This document shows, piece by piece, positions 1-6,956 of a DNA stretch of 33,810 nucleotides. Made by a program: the position numbers and the translations under genes. Origin of the DNA: DASXMR01 sp036495525 (GTDB lineage: Bacteria > Actinomycetota > Actinomycetes > Streptosporangiales > Streptosporangiaceae); assembly GCA_036495525.1 (NCBI GenBank), contig DASXMR010000122.1, positions 1 to 33,810 on the forward strand, in the 5' to 3' direction. Numbering within the stretch: the stretch's first letter is position 1; every line of letters starts with the position of its first letter. Below the pieces are notes generated by a model, which saw nothing but the letters and a program-made list of their open reading frames with translations, did no database searches and was not told the DNA's origin.

Positions 1-482
1 GAAGACCAGCCCGGTGCGGCCCGAGCGCAGCGCCTCGTCGATGTCGGCAACGGTGCGCACCGCCAGCACACCGGGCGCGTGCGCCAGGTCGGCCTGCCGC
101 ATGCCGAGGTCGGTGATGATGTCGTCCTAGCGCCACGGCGCGTTCCCGGTGACGCAGGCGGTGCCGTCCATCATGTTGTCGAACACCACCGTCATCCCCG
201 ACGCCGCCAGCCCCGCGTAGCTGGCGTGCTGCCGCCCGGTGCGGTTGTAGGCGGGCGTCTCCTCCATCCGCAGCGGGAACCGGACGGGATGGTCGTGCAG
301 GCTGATCACAGGCTGTCACGCAGCAGCCGTCCGGCCCGCTGCTGCTGCTGCGCGGTCAGCTCCGCCTGGTACGGCGGCACCCGGCCGAACTCGGGCGCGA
401 GCTCGAAGGCGGGAAAGTCCGTGCCTGGGGTGAGGTAGGAGTACGCCGCGTAGCCGCCAGCGGCGGGCGCCTGCTCAGTCAC
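1..482 (-). pseudogene. M19-type (membrane) dipeptidase, 5' part, disrupted; runs off the left edge
   Basis: Read on the minus strand from a GTG at 482, the product begins VTEQAPAAGGYAAYSYL, continues to RLLRDSL and stops at TGA 306-308. A second frame opens at GTG 307-309 with VISLHDHPVRFP, a metal-site-like opening typical of M19 dipeptidases, and runs to an amber codon at 127-129. Beyond it the same frame continues to the window edge (DDIITDLGMRQADLAHAPGV, then RTVADIDEALRSGRTGLVF). Restoring one G at about 306-309 joins the first two pieces as RDSLVISLHDH. Changing TAG to TGG gives PWRWDD, which fits the family. I infer one ancestral gene with a 1-nt deletion and a nonsense mutation. The alternative is a separate 58-aa gene (306-482) followed by an interrupted peptidase. 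The GTG at 482 overlaps the stop of the M20 gene (GTGA), so it is last in that operon. Family identity is from memory of the motifs. Confidence 0.7.
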
Positions 483-1873
483 CGCGTACCACCAGCCCCG
501 GCTGCTGGCAGCTGGTGCGGCCCGGCCGCCAGCAGCCGCCACAGCTGCTCCCACGCGCGCATCCCCTCGCGCAGCCGGCGGATGCGCAGGAACTCGTTCG
601 GCGCGTGCAGCTTCTCATCGGCCGTCGAGAACGAGAAGAACAGAGTCTTGATCCCCAGCACCTCCTCGAACAGCGCCGTAGCGGGCAGCGTTCCCGCGAT
701 GCAGGCCAGCAGCACCTTCTGGTCAGGGTAGACCGATTCGAGTGCCGCGGTCGCGGCCCCGATGGCCGGATGGCCGGCCGGGATCGTGTAGGCCGGCACG
801 CGCGCCTCGTCGGGCCGCACCTCGACCCGCACGCCGTGCGGCGCGATGCCCATGACGTGCGCGGTGATCGCCTCGATCACCGCGTCCGGATCCTGGCCAG
901 GCACCAGGCGCGCTGACAGGTGCGCGGTCGCGACGTGCGGGATGACGGTGTACTTACCGCCGCCGGTTATCCCGTTCACCTCCAGCGTCGGCCGTTCCCA
1001 GAGCCGTTCGAGGGTGGAGAAGCCGGCCTCGCCGTGCGCGTCGCCCGCCCCAAGGCCGAGCCCGGTCAGGTAGCCGGCTTCGTCGAACGGCACGGCACTG
1101 AGCTCAGCCCGGCGGGCCGCCGGCAGCGGCGGCAGGCCGGCGTAGAAGCCAGGGACGGTGACCGTCCCGGTGCTGTCGTGCAGCATGGCCAGCAGCTCGC
1201 TGAGGGCGTGCAGCGGGTTGGCCACGGTGCCGCCGTAGCGGCCGGAATGCAGGTCACCGCTGGCGCCGTGCACCACGATGTCCAGCGAGACCAGTCCCTT
1301 GGATGCCACCGACAGCGACGGCTCGTCCGGCCGCCACATGCCGCCGTCAGCGGAGATCACCAGGTCTGCTGCCAGCTCCTGGGCGCGGCTGGCCAGGAAG
1401 GCCGGCAGGTTCGGGCTGCCGATCTCCTCCTCGCCCTCGATCAGGAACTTCACGTTCAGCGGCAGCGCGCCTTCCTGGCTGAGGAACGCCTGCGCGGTCT
1501 TCGCCACCAGGTAGACGGGCCCCTTGTCGTCACTCGCGCCGCGGCCCCGCACGACGTCGCCGTCCTCGGTCAGCTCGAACGGCGGCGACAGCCACTCGGC
1601 CTCGTCGCCGACCGGCTGGACGTCGTAGTGCCCGTAGACCAGCACGGTCGGCGCGCCGGGCGCGCCGAGCCACTCGCCAAGCACAGCCGGGTGCCCGCCG
1701 GTCGGCACTACCCGCGCCCGAGCGAACTCCAGCTGGCCGGCCAGCCACCGCGCCGCCGCCCGCATGGTCGCCTCCGGCGCGTCCCGGCTGATGCTCGGCA
1801 GCGCGACGAAATCGGCCAGCTCGGCCAGGTACCCGGCGTCGCCGGGGTCAAAGGCCAGCACTGCCGCCGTCAA
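479..1873 (-). CDS. M20 family metallopeptidase (dipeptidase-like)
   Basis: Cytoplasmic zinc-dependent exopeptidase of the M20 (CNDP/DapE/ArgE) clan, 464 aa, full length for dipeptidase-type members. The signature elements are in order: GHYDVQP (His82, Asp84), GRGASDDKG (bridging Asp near 115), EGEEEIGS (general base and metal Glu 148-149), SADGG (Asp176), and HAPNE near the C-terminus (His423). The central dimerisation ('lid') domain sits between roughly residues 190 and 310. The start used is TTG at 1873, which overlaps the end of the SDR gene by 26 nt. A GTG at 1861 is an equally plausible start giving 460 aa. The 3' end overlaps the next gene by a GTGA. Sitting with a second peptidase and an SDR, it probably works in degradation of a peptide or N-acyl amino acid. 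The substrate cannot be read from sequence. Confidence 0.93.
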   Translation of the reverse strand: MTAAVLAFDPGDAGYLAELADFVALPSISRDAPEATMRAAARWLAGQLEFARARVVPTGGHPAVLGEWLGAPGAPTVLVYGHYDVQPVGDEAEWLSPPFELTEDGDVVRGRGASDDKGPVYLVAKTAQAFLSQEGALPLNVKFLIEGEEEIGSPNLPAFLASRAQELAADLVISADGGMWRPDEPSLSVASKGLVSLDIVVHGASGDLHSGRYGGTVANPLHALSELLAMLHDSTGTVTVPGFYAGLPPLPAARRAELSAVPFDEAGYLTGLGLGAGDAHGEAGFSTLERLWERPTLEVNGITGGGKYTVIPHVATAHLSARLVPGQDPDAVIEAITAHVMGIAPHGVRVEVRPDEARVPAYTIPAGHPAIGAATAALESVYPDQKVLLACIAGTLPATALFEEVLGIKTLFFSFSTADEKLHAPNEFLRIRRLREGMRAWEQLWRLLAAGPHQLPAAGAGGTR

Positions 1874-2546
1874 TCGCGATCGTCTGGCCGGTCACCCAGG
1901 ACGACTGCTCGGCCACGAAGAACCGGACGCCATTGGCGATGTCGTCCGGCTCGCCGAGACGGCGCATCGCGATCCCCGCGATCAGCTCGCGCTGGCCGTG
2001 CTCTCCGTAGCTCTCCCACTGGCGCTCGGTGGTCGGGTTGGACCGGATGAAGCCTGGCGCGATGCAGTTGACCGTGATGCCGAACGGCCCGAGCTCGTGT
2101 GCCATCTGCCGGGTGAAGCCAATCTGACCGGCCTTGGCGCTGGCGTAAGCCTGGATGCCGGTGCGGCTGACACTGAGGCCAGCGGCGGAGGCGATGTTGA
2201 CGATGCGGCCCCAGCCGCGCTCCTTCATGGCCGGCACTACCGCGCGGGTGCACAGGAACGCGGTGGTCAGGTTCGCCTGGACGACGGCCTGCCAGTCCGC
2301 ATCGGTGACCGCCTCCAGCGGCCTGCCGACCTGGCCGGCCACTCCGCCGGCGTTGTTGACCAGGATGTCCACGCCGCCTGCTGCTCCGAAGAACGCGTGC
2401 ACGGCGGCCGGGTCGGTCAGATCAGCCCGATCCTTGTCCACGCAGTGCACCGTCGCGCCGTCCGCGCGCAGCGCATCGGCAATGGCAGTGCCAATCCCCT
2501 GCGCCGTTCCCGTCACCACCGCGGTCTTGCCGGATAGCGCCGTCAC
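1848..2546 (-). CDS. SDR family NAD(P)-dependent oxidoreductase
   Basis: Classical short-chain dehydrogenase/reductase of 232 aa, slightly short for the usual 245-260. The Rossmann cofactor motif is TGTAQGIG (residues 12-19), followed by NNAGG (64-68), a structural Asn at 92, and the catalytic set Ser120, Tyr134, Lys138 (YASAK). The C-terminus is typical (VTGQTIAIDGG). The residue after beta-2 is Asp (CVDKDR), which usually favours NAD over NADP. GTG start at 2546 with GGGAG about 7 nt upstream. It is the first gene of a minus-strand operon with two peptidases and overlaps the M20 gene. The substrate is unknown; a hydroxy-acid or hydroxy-amide from the peptide pathway is a guess only. Confidence 0.93.
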   Translation of the reverse strand: MTALSGKTAVVTGTAQGIGTAIADALRADGATVHCVDKDRADLTDPAAVHAFFGAAGGVDILVNNAGGVAGQVGRPLEAVTDADWQAVVQANLTTAFLCTRAVVPAMKERGWGRIVNIASAAGLSVSRTGIQAYASAKAGQIGFTRQMAHELGPFGITVNCIAPGFIRSNPTTERQWESYGEHGQRELIAGIAMRRLGEPDDIANGVRFFVAEQSSWVTGQTIAIDGGSAGL

Positions 2547-2666
2547 TGGCTGCTCCCACCGTTCACGTCCACCAGCCTGGTAACGCTGCCATCACAGGCT
2601 AGCCCGCGCAGGCACGGCGGCTTCCCGGCGGGCACGGACTCGCCTGGCTGCCCGGCTCAGCACCGG

Positions 2667-2795
2667 ATGCAGGCCCGGTGCTCCCGCTCTGGTCAGGCCC
2701 GGCGGTGACCGCGGCCGGTGCCGCCTGGCCGCCCGGCTAAGGCGGCCTAAGGCGCAGATAAGGCATCTGCCTGATGTGCGGCGGGCGGCCTTAGC
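2667..2795 (+). promoter_or_regulatory. Candidate structured leader of the WhiB7-like gene, with a 13-codon upstream ORF
   Basis: The roughly 300 nt between the SDR start and the whiB7 start contain an ATG mini-ORF of 13 codons (2667-2708, MQARCSRSGQARR, no clear Shine-Dalgarno). Downstream lie two left arms (CTAAGGC at 2737-2743 and 2747-2753) that can each pair with one right arm (GCCTTAG at 2788-2794). Between them is a perfect 6-bp hairpin GCAGAT/ATCTGC (2754-2770). Mutually exclusive pairings are what an attenuator needs, and whiB7 genes are known to have uORF/attenuator leaders. There is no T-tract after the right arm. The mechanism here is inference. Confidence 0.45.
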
Positions 2796-2852
2796 GCGAA
2801 TCTCGTCACTGCGGGCCAACGGGGGCCCGTCCCTGGGCTGGAGGAGGAAGCC

Positions 2853-3116
2853 GTGCATGTCGTGCAGCTGAGCGCCGCCGGGGGGGAGCTGCCGTGCGTC
2901 AGCTCGCCGGAGCTCTTCTTCGCCGAGCATCCCAGCGACATCGACCAGGCCAAGCAGCTGTGCAGCTACTGCCCGGTCCGGCTTGCGTGCCTGCAGGATG
3001 CGCTGCAGCGCGCCGAGCCTTGCGGCGTCTGGGGTGGTGAGCTGCTGCTGCGCGGCTCGATCATCGCCGGAAAGCGAGCCCGCGGGCGGCCGCGCAAGAC
3101 CCAAGTCGCGGCCTGA
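2853..3116 (+). CDS. whiB7: WhiB7-like transcriptional regulator (Wbl, 4Fe-4S)
   Basis: 87-aa WhiB-family protein. The four cluster cysteines are Cys15, Cys37, Cys40 and Cys46 (C-x21-C-x2-C-x5-C), followed by the G-VWGG turn (58-62) and a C-terminal AT-hook RGRPRK (78-82). The AT-hook plus the stretch QRAEPxGVWGG...GSI matches WhiB7, the regulator that works with the principal sigma factor to induce intrinsic antibiotic resistance genes. The residue before GVWGG is Cys57; I recall Trp at this position in mycobacterial WhiB7. GTG start at 2853 behind a strong GAGGAGG (2841-2847), spacing 5. Autoregulation and leader control are known for whiB7; here they are inferred. Possible targets in the window include the ABC, FtsX and methyltransferase genes, but no promoter evidence links them. 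Confidence 0.9.
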   Translation: MHVVQLSAAGGELPCVSSPELFFAEHPSDIDQAKQLCSYCPVRLACLQDALQRAEPCGVWGGELLLRGSIIAGKRARGRPRKTQVAA

Positions 3117-3130
3117 GCTCTGGCCGGGCC

Positions 3131-3146
3131 GGGCCGTGACCGGCCC
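3131..3146 (+). terminator. GC hairpin after whiB7
   Basis: GGGCCG-TGAC-CGGCCC is a perfect 6-bp stem with a 4-nt loop, 15 nt past the whiB7 stop. There is no T-tract, as is common for actinobacterial terminators. A second perfect palindrome (3201-3218, CGCGGCGG-TG-CCGCCGCG) lies just before the ribosome-binding site of the next gene and could be a terminator or an operator. Confidence 0.4.
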
Positions 3147-3241
3147 CGCTGCCCGTGCTGGCGGTCGGCTGGCGGTGAGAGAGTCGGCAGTGAAGCATCT
3201 CGCGGCGGTGCCGCCGCGCTGAGCCAGGAGGTGATCTCGGG

Positions 3242-3664
3242 ATGGCGGGACCCGCAATGCCCGCGTTCGTCCAGGTGGTCTTCGACACCACCAACGCGCG
3301 GGCGCTTGCCGAGTTCTACCGCGAGCTGCTCGGCCTGCAGTACCGGCCGGGGGACGAGCCGCCGCCGGACGGGGAGGCTGACCCGCGCGGCTCTGACTGG
3401 CTGGTACTGCGCAGCCCGACCGGGGCTGGCATGGCCTTCCAGCAGGTCAAGTACCTGCCCGAGGCGACCTGGCCTGAGGGTCCGATCCCGCAGCAGCTGC
3501 ACATCGACCTGACCGTGCCGAGCGCGGACGACTTCGAGGCGCAGCACCAGCGGGCGCTCGGCCTTGGCGCGCGGCTGCTCTACGACCGCTCTGACGATCC
3601 GCAGGAGCCGCTGCGCGCGTACGCCGACCCGGCCGGCCATCCGTTCTGCATCTTCGTCGGCTGA
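3242..3664 (+). CDS. VOC family protein (glyoxalase/bleomycin-resistance fold)
   Basis: 140-aa vicinal-oxygen-chelate protein. The two beta-alpha-beta-beta-beta halves are visible: FVQVVFDTTNARALAEFY at residues 9-26 opens the first half, and PQQLHIDLTVPSADDFEAQH, the second. The C-terminus ends in YADPAGHPFCIFVG, the usual closing strand of Glyoxalase_6-like members. The ribosome-binding site AGGAGGTGAT (3226-3235) is a full anti-16S match with spacing 6 to the ATG, so this gene is probably strongly translated. It follows whiB7 on the same strand but with hairpins between, so co-transcription is uncertain. Substrate unknown. Members range from detoxifying enzymes to antibiotic binders. Confidence 0.88.
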   Translation: MAGPAMPAFVQVVFDTTNARALAEFYRELLGLQYRPGDEPPPDGEADPRGSDWLVLRSPTGAGMAFQQVKYLPEATWPEGPIPQQLHIDLTVPSADDFEAQHQRALGLGARLLYDRSDDPQEPLRAYADPAGHPFCIFVG

Positions 3665-3688
3665 CCCGGCGCCTGCGGCCCCGCCGGG
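3665..3688. terminator. Bidirectional terminator between convergent VOC and dioxygenase genes
   Basis: CCCGGCG (3665-3671) and CGCCGGG (3682-3688) form a perfect 7-bp stem with a 10-nt loop, filling the 28-nt gap between two convergent stops. Position and symmetry suggest it serves both strands. Confidence 0.55.
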
Positions 3689-3692
3689 CAGC

Positions 3693-4478
3693 TCAGTCGG
3701 CTGCTGTCAGCACCCGGCGCGGGTGGACGCCGTCCACGTACCCGACGAACGGCGGGTAGATGTTGTAGCCGAGCAGCTCCTGCAGCCGCTGCGGCAAGTC
3801 GCGGACGACGGCCCTGGGCACCGCCAGGCAGTGGTTCTCCTGCGGCCGCAGCCAGCCGGCGGCGTACTCGAGGATGACGCCGAGCCGCGGCTGGCCGGTG
3901 AGGTTGGTCCCGCCGCCGTGCCACAGGCTGCCGAGGTAGATCATCACCGAGCCGGGGCTCATCGTGGCGGTCAGCACGGGGTCGGCCGCGCCTGGCTGCC
4001 GGCCAGCGGCCCACTGGTGGCTGCCGGGGACGAGCCTGGTGGCCCCGTTGCTCTCGGTGAACTCATCCAGCGGCCACATCGTGTTGAGCACGACCGGCGG
4101 ATGGGGCTCGGGCAGCGGGTAGATGGCGTCGTCGCGGTGCAGGATCTGCGCCCGCTCGCCCGGCCCGATCCGGATCCCGACCGGGGCGCTGAGCTGGTAG
4201 TGCCCGAGCGCGTCGTCGAGCACGGCGAGCATCAGCGGGTGGATGGCAGCCTGGTCGAAGGTCCTGGTCTTGGCGAACAGCGCGTAGACCCGCTGGGTCG
4301 AGAAGCCCTCGAACGCATTGCGGCCGGTCGGCGTCGCCCCCAGCACCCGGCTCAGGTCGGCCCTGGCCGCCGCCACGTCGGCGGGCGGCATCAGCCCGGT
4401 GACGATCACGTAGCCATGCTCGGCCAGCAGGTCCGCGATGCCGCCGCCGGTCGCGGCGGCCGCGGCGACCTGCACCAT
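3693..4478 (-). CDS. Phytanoyl-CoA dioxygenase (PhyH) family Fe(II)/2-oxoglutarate oxygenase
   Basis: 261-aa non-haem iron oxygenase of the PhyH family. The facial triad is visible: HRD at His114 and Asp116, and the distal His187 in SLWHGGGTN. Arg198 (GQPRLGV) fits the 2-oxoglutarate carboxylate position. The conserved segment NGATRLVPGSHQW (144-156) is typical. Such enzymes hydroxylate lipids or small metabolites, including natural products, using O2 and 2-oxoglutarate. The ATG at 4478 overlaps the stop of the LLM gene by one base (TGATG), so the two are translated together. A flavin-type oxidoreductase feeding or following a PhyH hydroxylase suggests a two-step oxidation of one substrate; the substrate is not deducible. 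Confidence 0.93.
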   Translation of the reverse strand: MVQVAAAAATGGGIADLLAEHGYVIVTGLMPPADVAAARADLSRVLGATPTGRNAFEGFSTQRVYALFAKTRTFDQAAIHPLMLAVLDDALGHYQLSAPVGIRIGPGERAQILHRDDAIYPLPEPHPPVVLNTMWPLDEFTESNGATRLVPGSHQWAAGRQPGAADPVLTATMSPGSVMIYLGSLWHGGGTNLTGQPRLGVILEYAAGWLRPQENHCLAVPRAVVRDLPQRLQELLGYNIYPPFVGYVDGVHPRRVLTAAD

Positions 4479-5398
4479 CAGCCCAGCTCCGGCATGACCT
4501 CGGCGGCTAGCCGCTCCATCTGCTCGGCCTGGTCGGTCAGCGGGTTCAGCAGGATCAGCCCGGCCCCGGCGGCTGCTACCTCGCGCAGCCCGCGCACGCA
4601 GTCGGCTGGCCGGCCGGTGACCGTCACCGGCGTCATGTCCCGGCTGCCGCCGAGCCCGTACAGCTCGTCGAGCGCGGCACCCAGCTGCTGCCTGGCCCGC
4701 GCGGCGTCGTCGTCCACCGCCACGTACACGCGCTTGGCGATCGGGAAGCTGGCCGGATCCCGGTCCTGCGCGGCGAGCTCGCGCCGGACGGTGCCGACCT
4801 GGCTGGCGAACTGCTCGGTGGTGACTGAGCCCGCGCCGATGAAGCCGTCGCCGAGCCGCACCGCACGCTGCAGCGCGTCCGGGTGGCTGCCGCCGAACCA
4901 GACCGGCGGGCCAGGCCGCTGCACCGGCTTCGGCTCCATAGCCGCGTCGTCGAGCTGCCAGAACCGCCCGTGGAAGGTGACCCTGGGCTCGGACCACAGC
5001 TTCTGCATGAGGCGCAGGCCCTCGGTGAACCTCGAGACGAAGCCGTCCGGCTCGAGCCCGAAGGCCGCGAACTCCCTGCCCCGGCCGCCGACGCCGATGC
5101 CCACGTCGAGCCGGCCACCGGTGAGCTGGTCCAGGGTGCTGAGGCTCTTGGCCAGGTGCACCGGGCTGTGCAGCGGGGTGACCAGGACGGCGCAGCCCAG
5201 CCGCAGGTGCTGCGTGCACGCGGCCGCGTAGGCCAGCGTCTCGGCCGGCCCGAGCTGCGGCGCCGTGCCGAGGATCTGCTGCTGCGTCCAGCCGCTGGCG
5301 AAGCCGAGTTCCTCGGCCCGGCGCAGGTACTCGCGCATCGCTGCCGCGTCGAACGCACCGTCCGGGACTCCCTGCGGGATGGCGATCGCGAAGCGCAC
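4478..5398 (-). CDS. LLM class (F420-type) flavin-dependent oxidoreductase
   Basis: 306-aa luciferase-like monooxygenase fold (TIM barrel). Seen: N-terminal strand MRFAIAIPQG, the segment TPLHSPVHLAKSLSTLDQLT, the cofactor-loop run GGRLDVGIGVGG (94-105), and PPVWFGGSHPDALQRAVRLG, which is characteristic of bacterial F420-dependent members. The protein is probably cytosolic. F420 rather than FMN is inferred from the actinobacterial setting and the GIGVGG style. GTG start at 5398 with only a weak upstream purine stretch. It heads the two-gene unit with the PhyH oxygenase. The 146-bp divergent gap towards pepC carries an inverted repeat at 5472-5492. Confidence 0.93.
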   Translation of the reverse strand: MRFAIAIPQGVPDGAFDAAAMREYLRRAEELGFASGWTQQQILGTAPQLGPAETLAYAAACTQHLRLGCAVLVTPLHSPVHLAKSLSTLDQLTGGRLDVGIGVGGRGREFAAFGLEPDGFVSRFTEGLRLMQKLWSEPRVTFHGRFWQLDDAAMEPKPVQRPGPPVWFGGSHPDALQRAVRLGDGFIGAGSVTTEQFASQVGTVRRELAAQDRDPASFPIAKRVYVAVDDDAARARQQLGAALDELYGLGGSRDMTPVTVTGRPADCVRGLREVAAAGAGLILLNPLTDQAEQMERLAAEVMPELG

Positions 5399-5471
5399 GT
5401 GTCGAGCCTAGCCCCGTCCTGCGGCTTCGGGCGAGCAGCTCAGGGCCGTCGCTCCGCCCTATGGTGACGAC

Positions 5472-5492
5472 CGTTATGAGAGCGCCATAACG
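5472..5492. promoter_or_regulatory. Operator-like inverted repeat in the LLM/pepC divergent region
   Basis: CGTTATG (5472-5478) and CATAACG (5486-5492) are perfect 7-bp arms around a 7-nt centre. It is the most AT-containing spot between two divergent genes and lies just upstream of a possible TACGTT -10 (5505-5510). The geometry fits a dimeric repressor site, but no regulator gene is adjacent. Confidence 0.45.
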
Positions 5493-5544
5493 CCGTCGCG
5501 CTGATACGTTGAAAAGGCATCGGGTGGCCGACCGGAAGGGGTGT

Positions 5545-6882
5545 ATGCGCATGGACAGGATGCTGACCAGCGGGGACCTTGAGCTGCTGCGCAAGGACTT
5601 TGCCGCCAACCCCGCCTACCGGCTGGCGCAGAACGCGGTGACCAGGGTCACCGTCGACGACGTCGCGATCAACCGCGAGATCATCAACAGCACTGACCAC
5701 TCCCAGGAGGTGCTGCTTGACGACTGGAAGGTCACTAACCAGCAGCGCAGCGGCCGCTGCTGGCTGTTCGCTGGGCTCAACCTGCTGCGCGTCGGCGCGA
5801 TGCGGAAGATGGGCCTCAAGGAGTTCGAGTTCTCCCAGAACTACGCCATGTTCTGGGACAAGATCGAGCGGGCCAACTACTTCCTCGAGGCCGTCATCGA
5901 GACGGCCGATCGTGACATCGACGACCGGACCGTGGCGTACCTGCTCGACGCAGCGGCCGACGACGGTGGCCAGTGGAACATGTTCGCCGCCATCGTCGGC
6001 AAGCACGGCCTGGTGCCGAAGGCGGTCATGCCGGAAACGCAGAGCTCCTCCGATACCGGCCGGATGAACTCGGTGCTGCGCACCCTGCTGCGGCAGGGCG
6101 CCAGGTCGGTGCGCGCGGCGGCCGCGACCGGCGGGCAGGACGCAGCCAGGGCGGAGAAGGCGGGCCTGCTGCAGGTCATCCACCGGGTGCTGTGCATTCA
6201 CCTCGGTACGCCGCCGGACCGGTTCGACTGGCAGTGGACCGACTCCGACCGCAAGTTCCACCGCGACGGCGAGCTCACCCCGCAGGAATTCGCCGCGAAG
6301 TACGTGGAACTGCCCGTCAGCGAGTACGCCTGCCTGGTGCACGACCCGCGGTCATCAAGCCCGGTCGGGCGGACCTTCACCGTCGAGTACCTCGGCAACG
6401 TGCTCGGCGCGCCGCCGGTCACCTACCTCAACGTCGAGATGTCAGTGATCAAACAGATCGCCGCCCGGACGCTGCAGGACGGCGAGCCGGTCTGGTTCGG
6501 CTGCGACGTCGGCAAGATGATGAGCACCGAGTACGGCGTGTGGGATGCCCGGCTGTATGACCTGCCGTCGGTCTACGACACGGCGTTCACCCTGAGCAAG
6601 GCCGACCGGCTGGTGTTCCACGAGACCCAGATGACCCACGCCATGCTGTTCACCGGGGTGGACCTGGCCGGCGGCGCGCCGCGGCGCTGGCGGGTGGAGA
6701 ACAGCTGGGGCGCGGACAAGGGCAAGGACGGCTTCTACACGATGAACGACTCGTGGTTCGACGAGTACGTCTTCGAGATCGCCGCCCGGCGCAGCGCGCT
6801 GCCCGCCGAGCTCCAGCAGGCGCTCGACACCACGCCGATCGTGCTGCCTGCCTGGGACCCGATGGGATCGCTCGCCCGCTGA
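5545..6882 (+). CDS. pepC: Aminopeptidase C (bleomycin hydrolase family, C1B)
   Basis: Papain-like cysteine aminopeptidase of 445 aa, the usual size for PepC/bleomycin hydrolase, which forms a hexameric cage in the cytosol and trims peptides from the N-terminus. Catalytic elements are clear: TNQQRSGRCW with oxyanion Gln66 and Cys72, MTHAM with His365, and VENSWG with Asn386. The short C-terminal tail after the last strand (about 40 residues) would carry the self-compartmentalising arm. The ATG at 5545 is preferred because GGAAGGGG (5533-5540) is 4 nt upstream. An ATG at 5551 has 10-nt spacing, and a TTG at 5509 would add 12 unlikely residues. It is a stand-alone gene followed by a strong hairpin. 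Members can also inactivate bleomycin, so a resistance role is possible but not shown. Confidence 0.95.
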   Translation: MRMDRMLTSGDLELLRKDFAANPAYRLAQNAVTRVTVDDVAINREIINSTDHSQEVLLDDWKVTNQQRSGRCWLFAGLNLLRVGAMRKMGLKEFEFSQNYAMFWDKIERANYFLEAVIETADRDIDDRTVAYLLDAAADDGGQWNMFAAIVGKHGLVPKAVMPETQSSSDTGRMNSVLRTLLRQGARSVRAAAATGGQDAARAEKAGLLQVIHRVLCIHLGTPPDRFDWQWTDSDRKFHRDGELTPQEFAAKYVELPVSEYACLVHDPRSSSPVGRTFTVEYLGNVLGAPPVTYLNVEMSVIKQIAARTLQDGEPVWFGCDVGKMMSTEYGVWDARLYDLPSVYDTAFTLSKADRLVFHETQMTHAMLFTGVDLAGGAPRRWRVENSWGADKGKDGFYTMNDSWFDEYVFEIAARRSALPAELQQALDTTPIVLPAWDPMGSLAR

Positions 6883-6889
6883 CCCGCGC

Positions 6890-6935
6890 GGCGGCCAGGC
6901 ACCCGCCTGACTGCTAGGCCGGGTGCCTGGCCGCC
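6890..6935 (+). terminator. Long-stem terminator after pepC
   Basis: Arms 6890-6905 and 6920-6935 are perfectly complementary over 16 bp (core GCCAGGCACCCG), with a 14-nt loop that can add three more pairs (CCT/AGG). It lies 8 nt after the pepC stop and is the longest perfect stem I found in the window. No T-tract follows. Confidence 0.75.
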
Positions 6936-6956
6936 CTCCGGGATACGATCACCGCA

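Noticed and set aside
3693..5609. A 638-codon minus-strand frame spanning the PhyH and LLM genes
   Set aside because: Only its C-terminal part is the PhyH protein. The rest is an Arg/Ala-rich out-of-frame reading of the LLM gene, and the PhyH start is fixed by the TGATG overlap.
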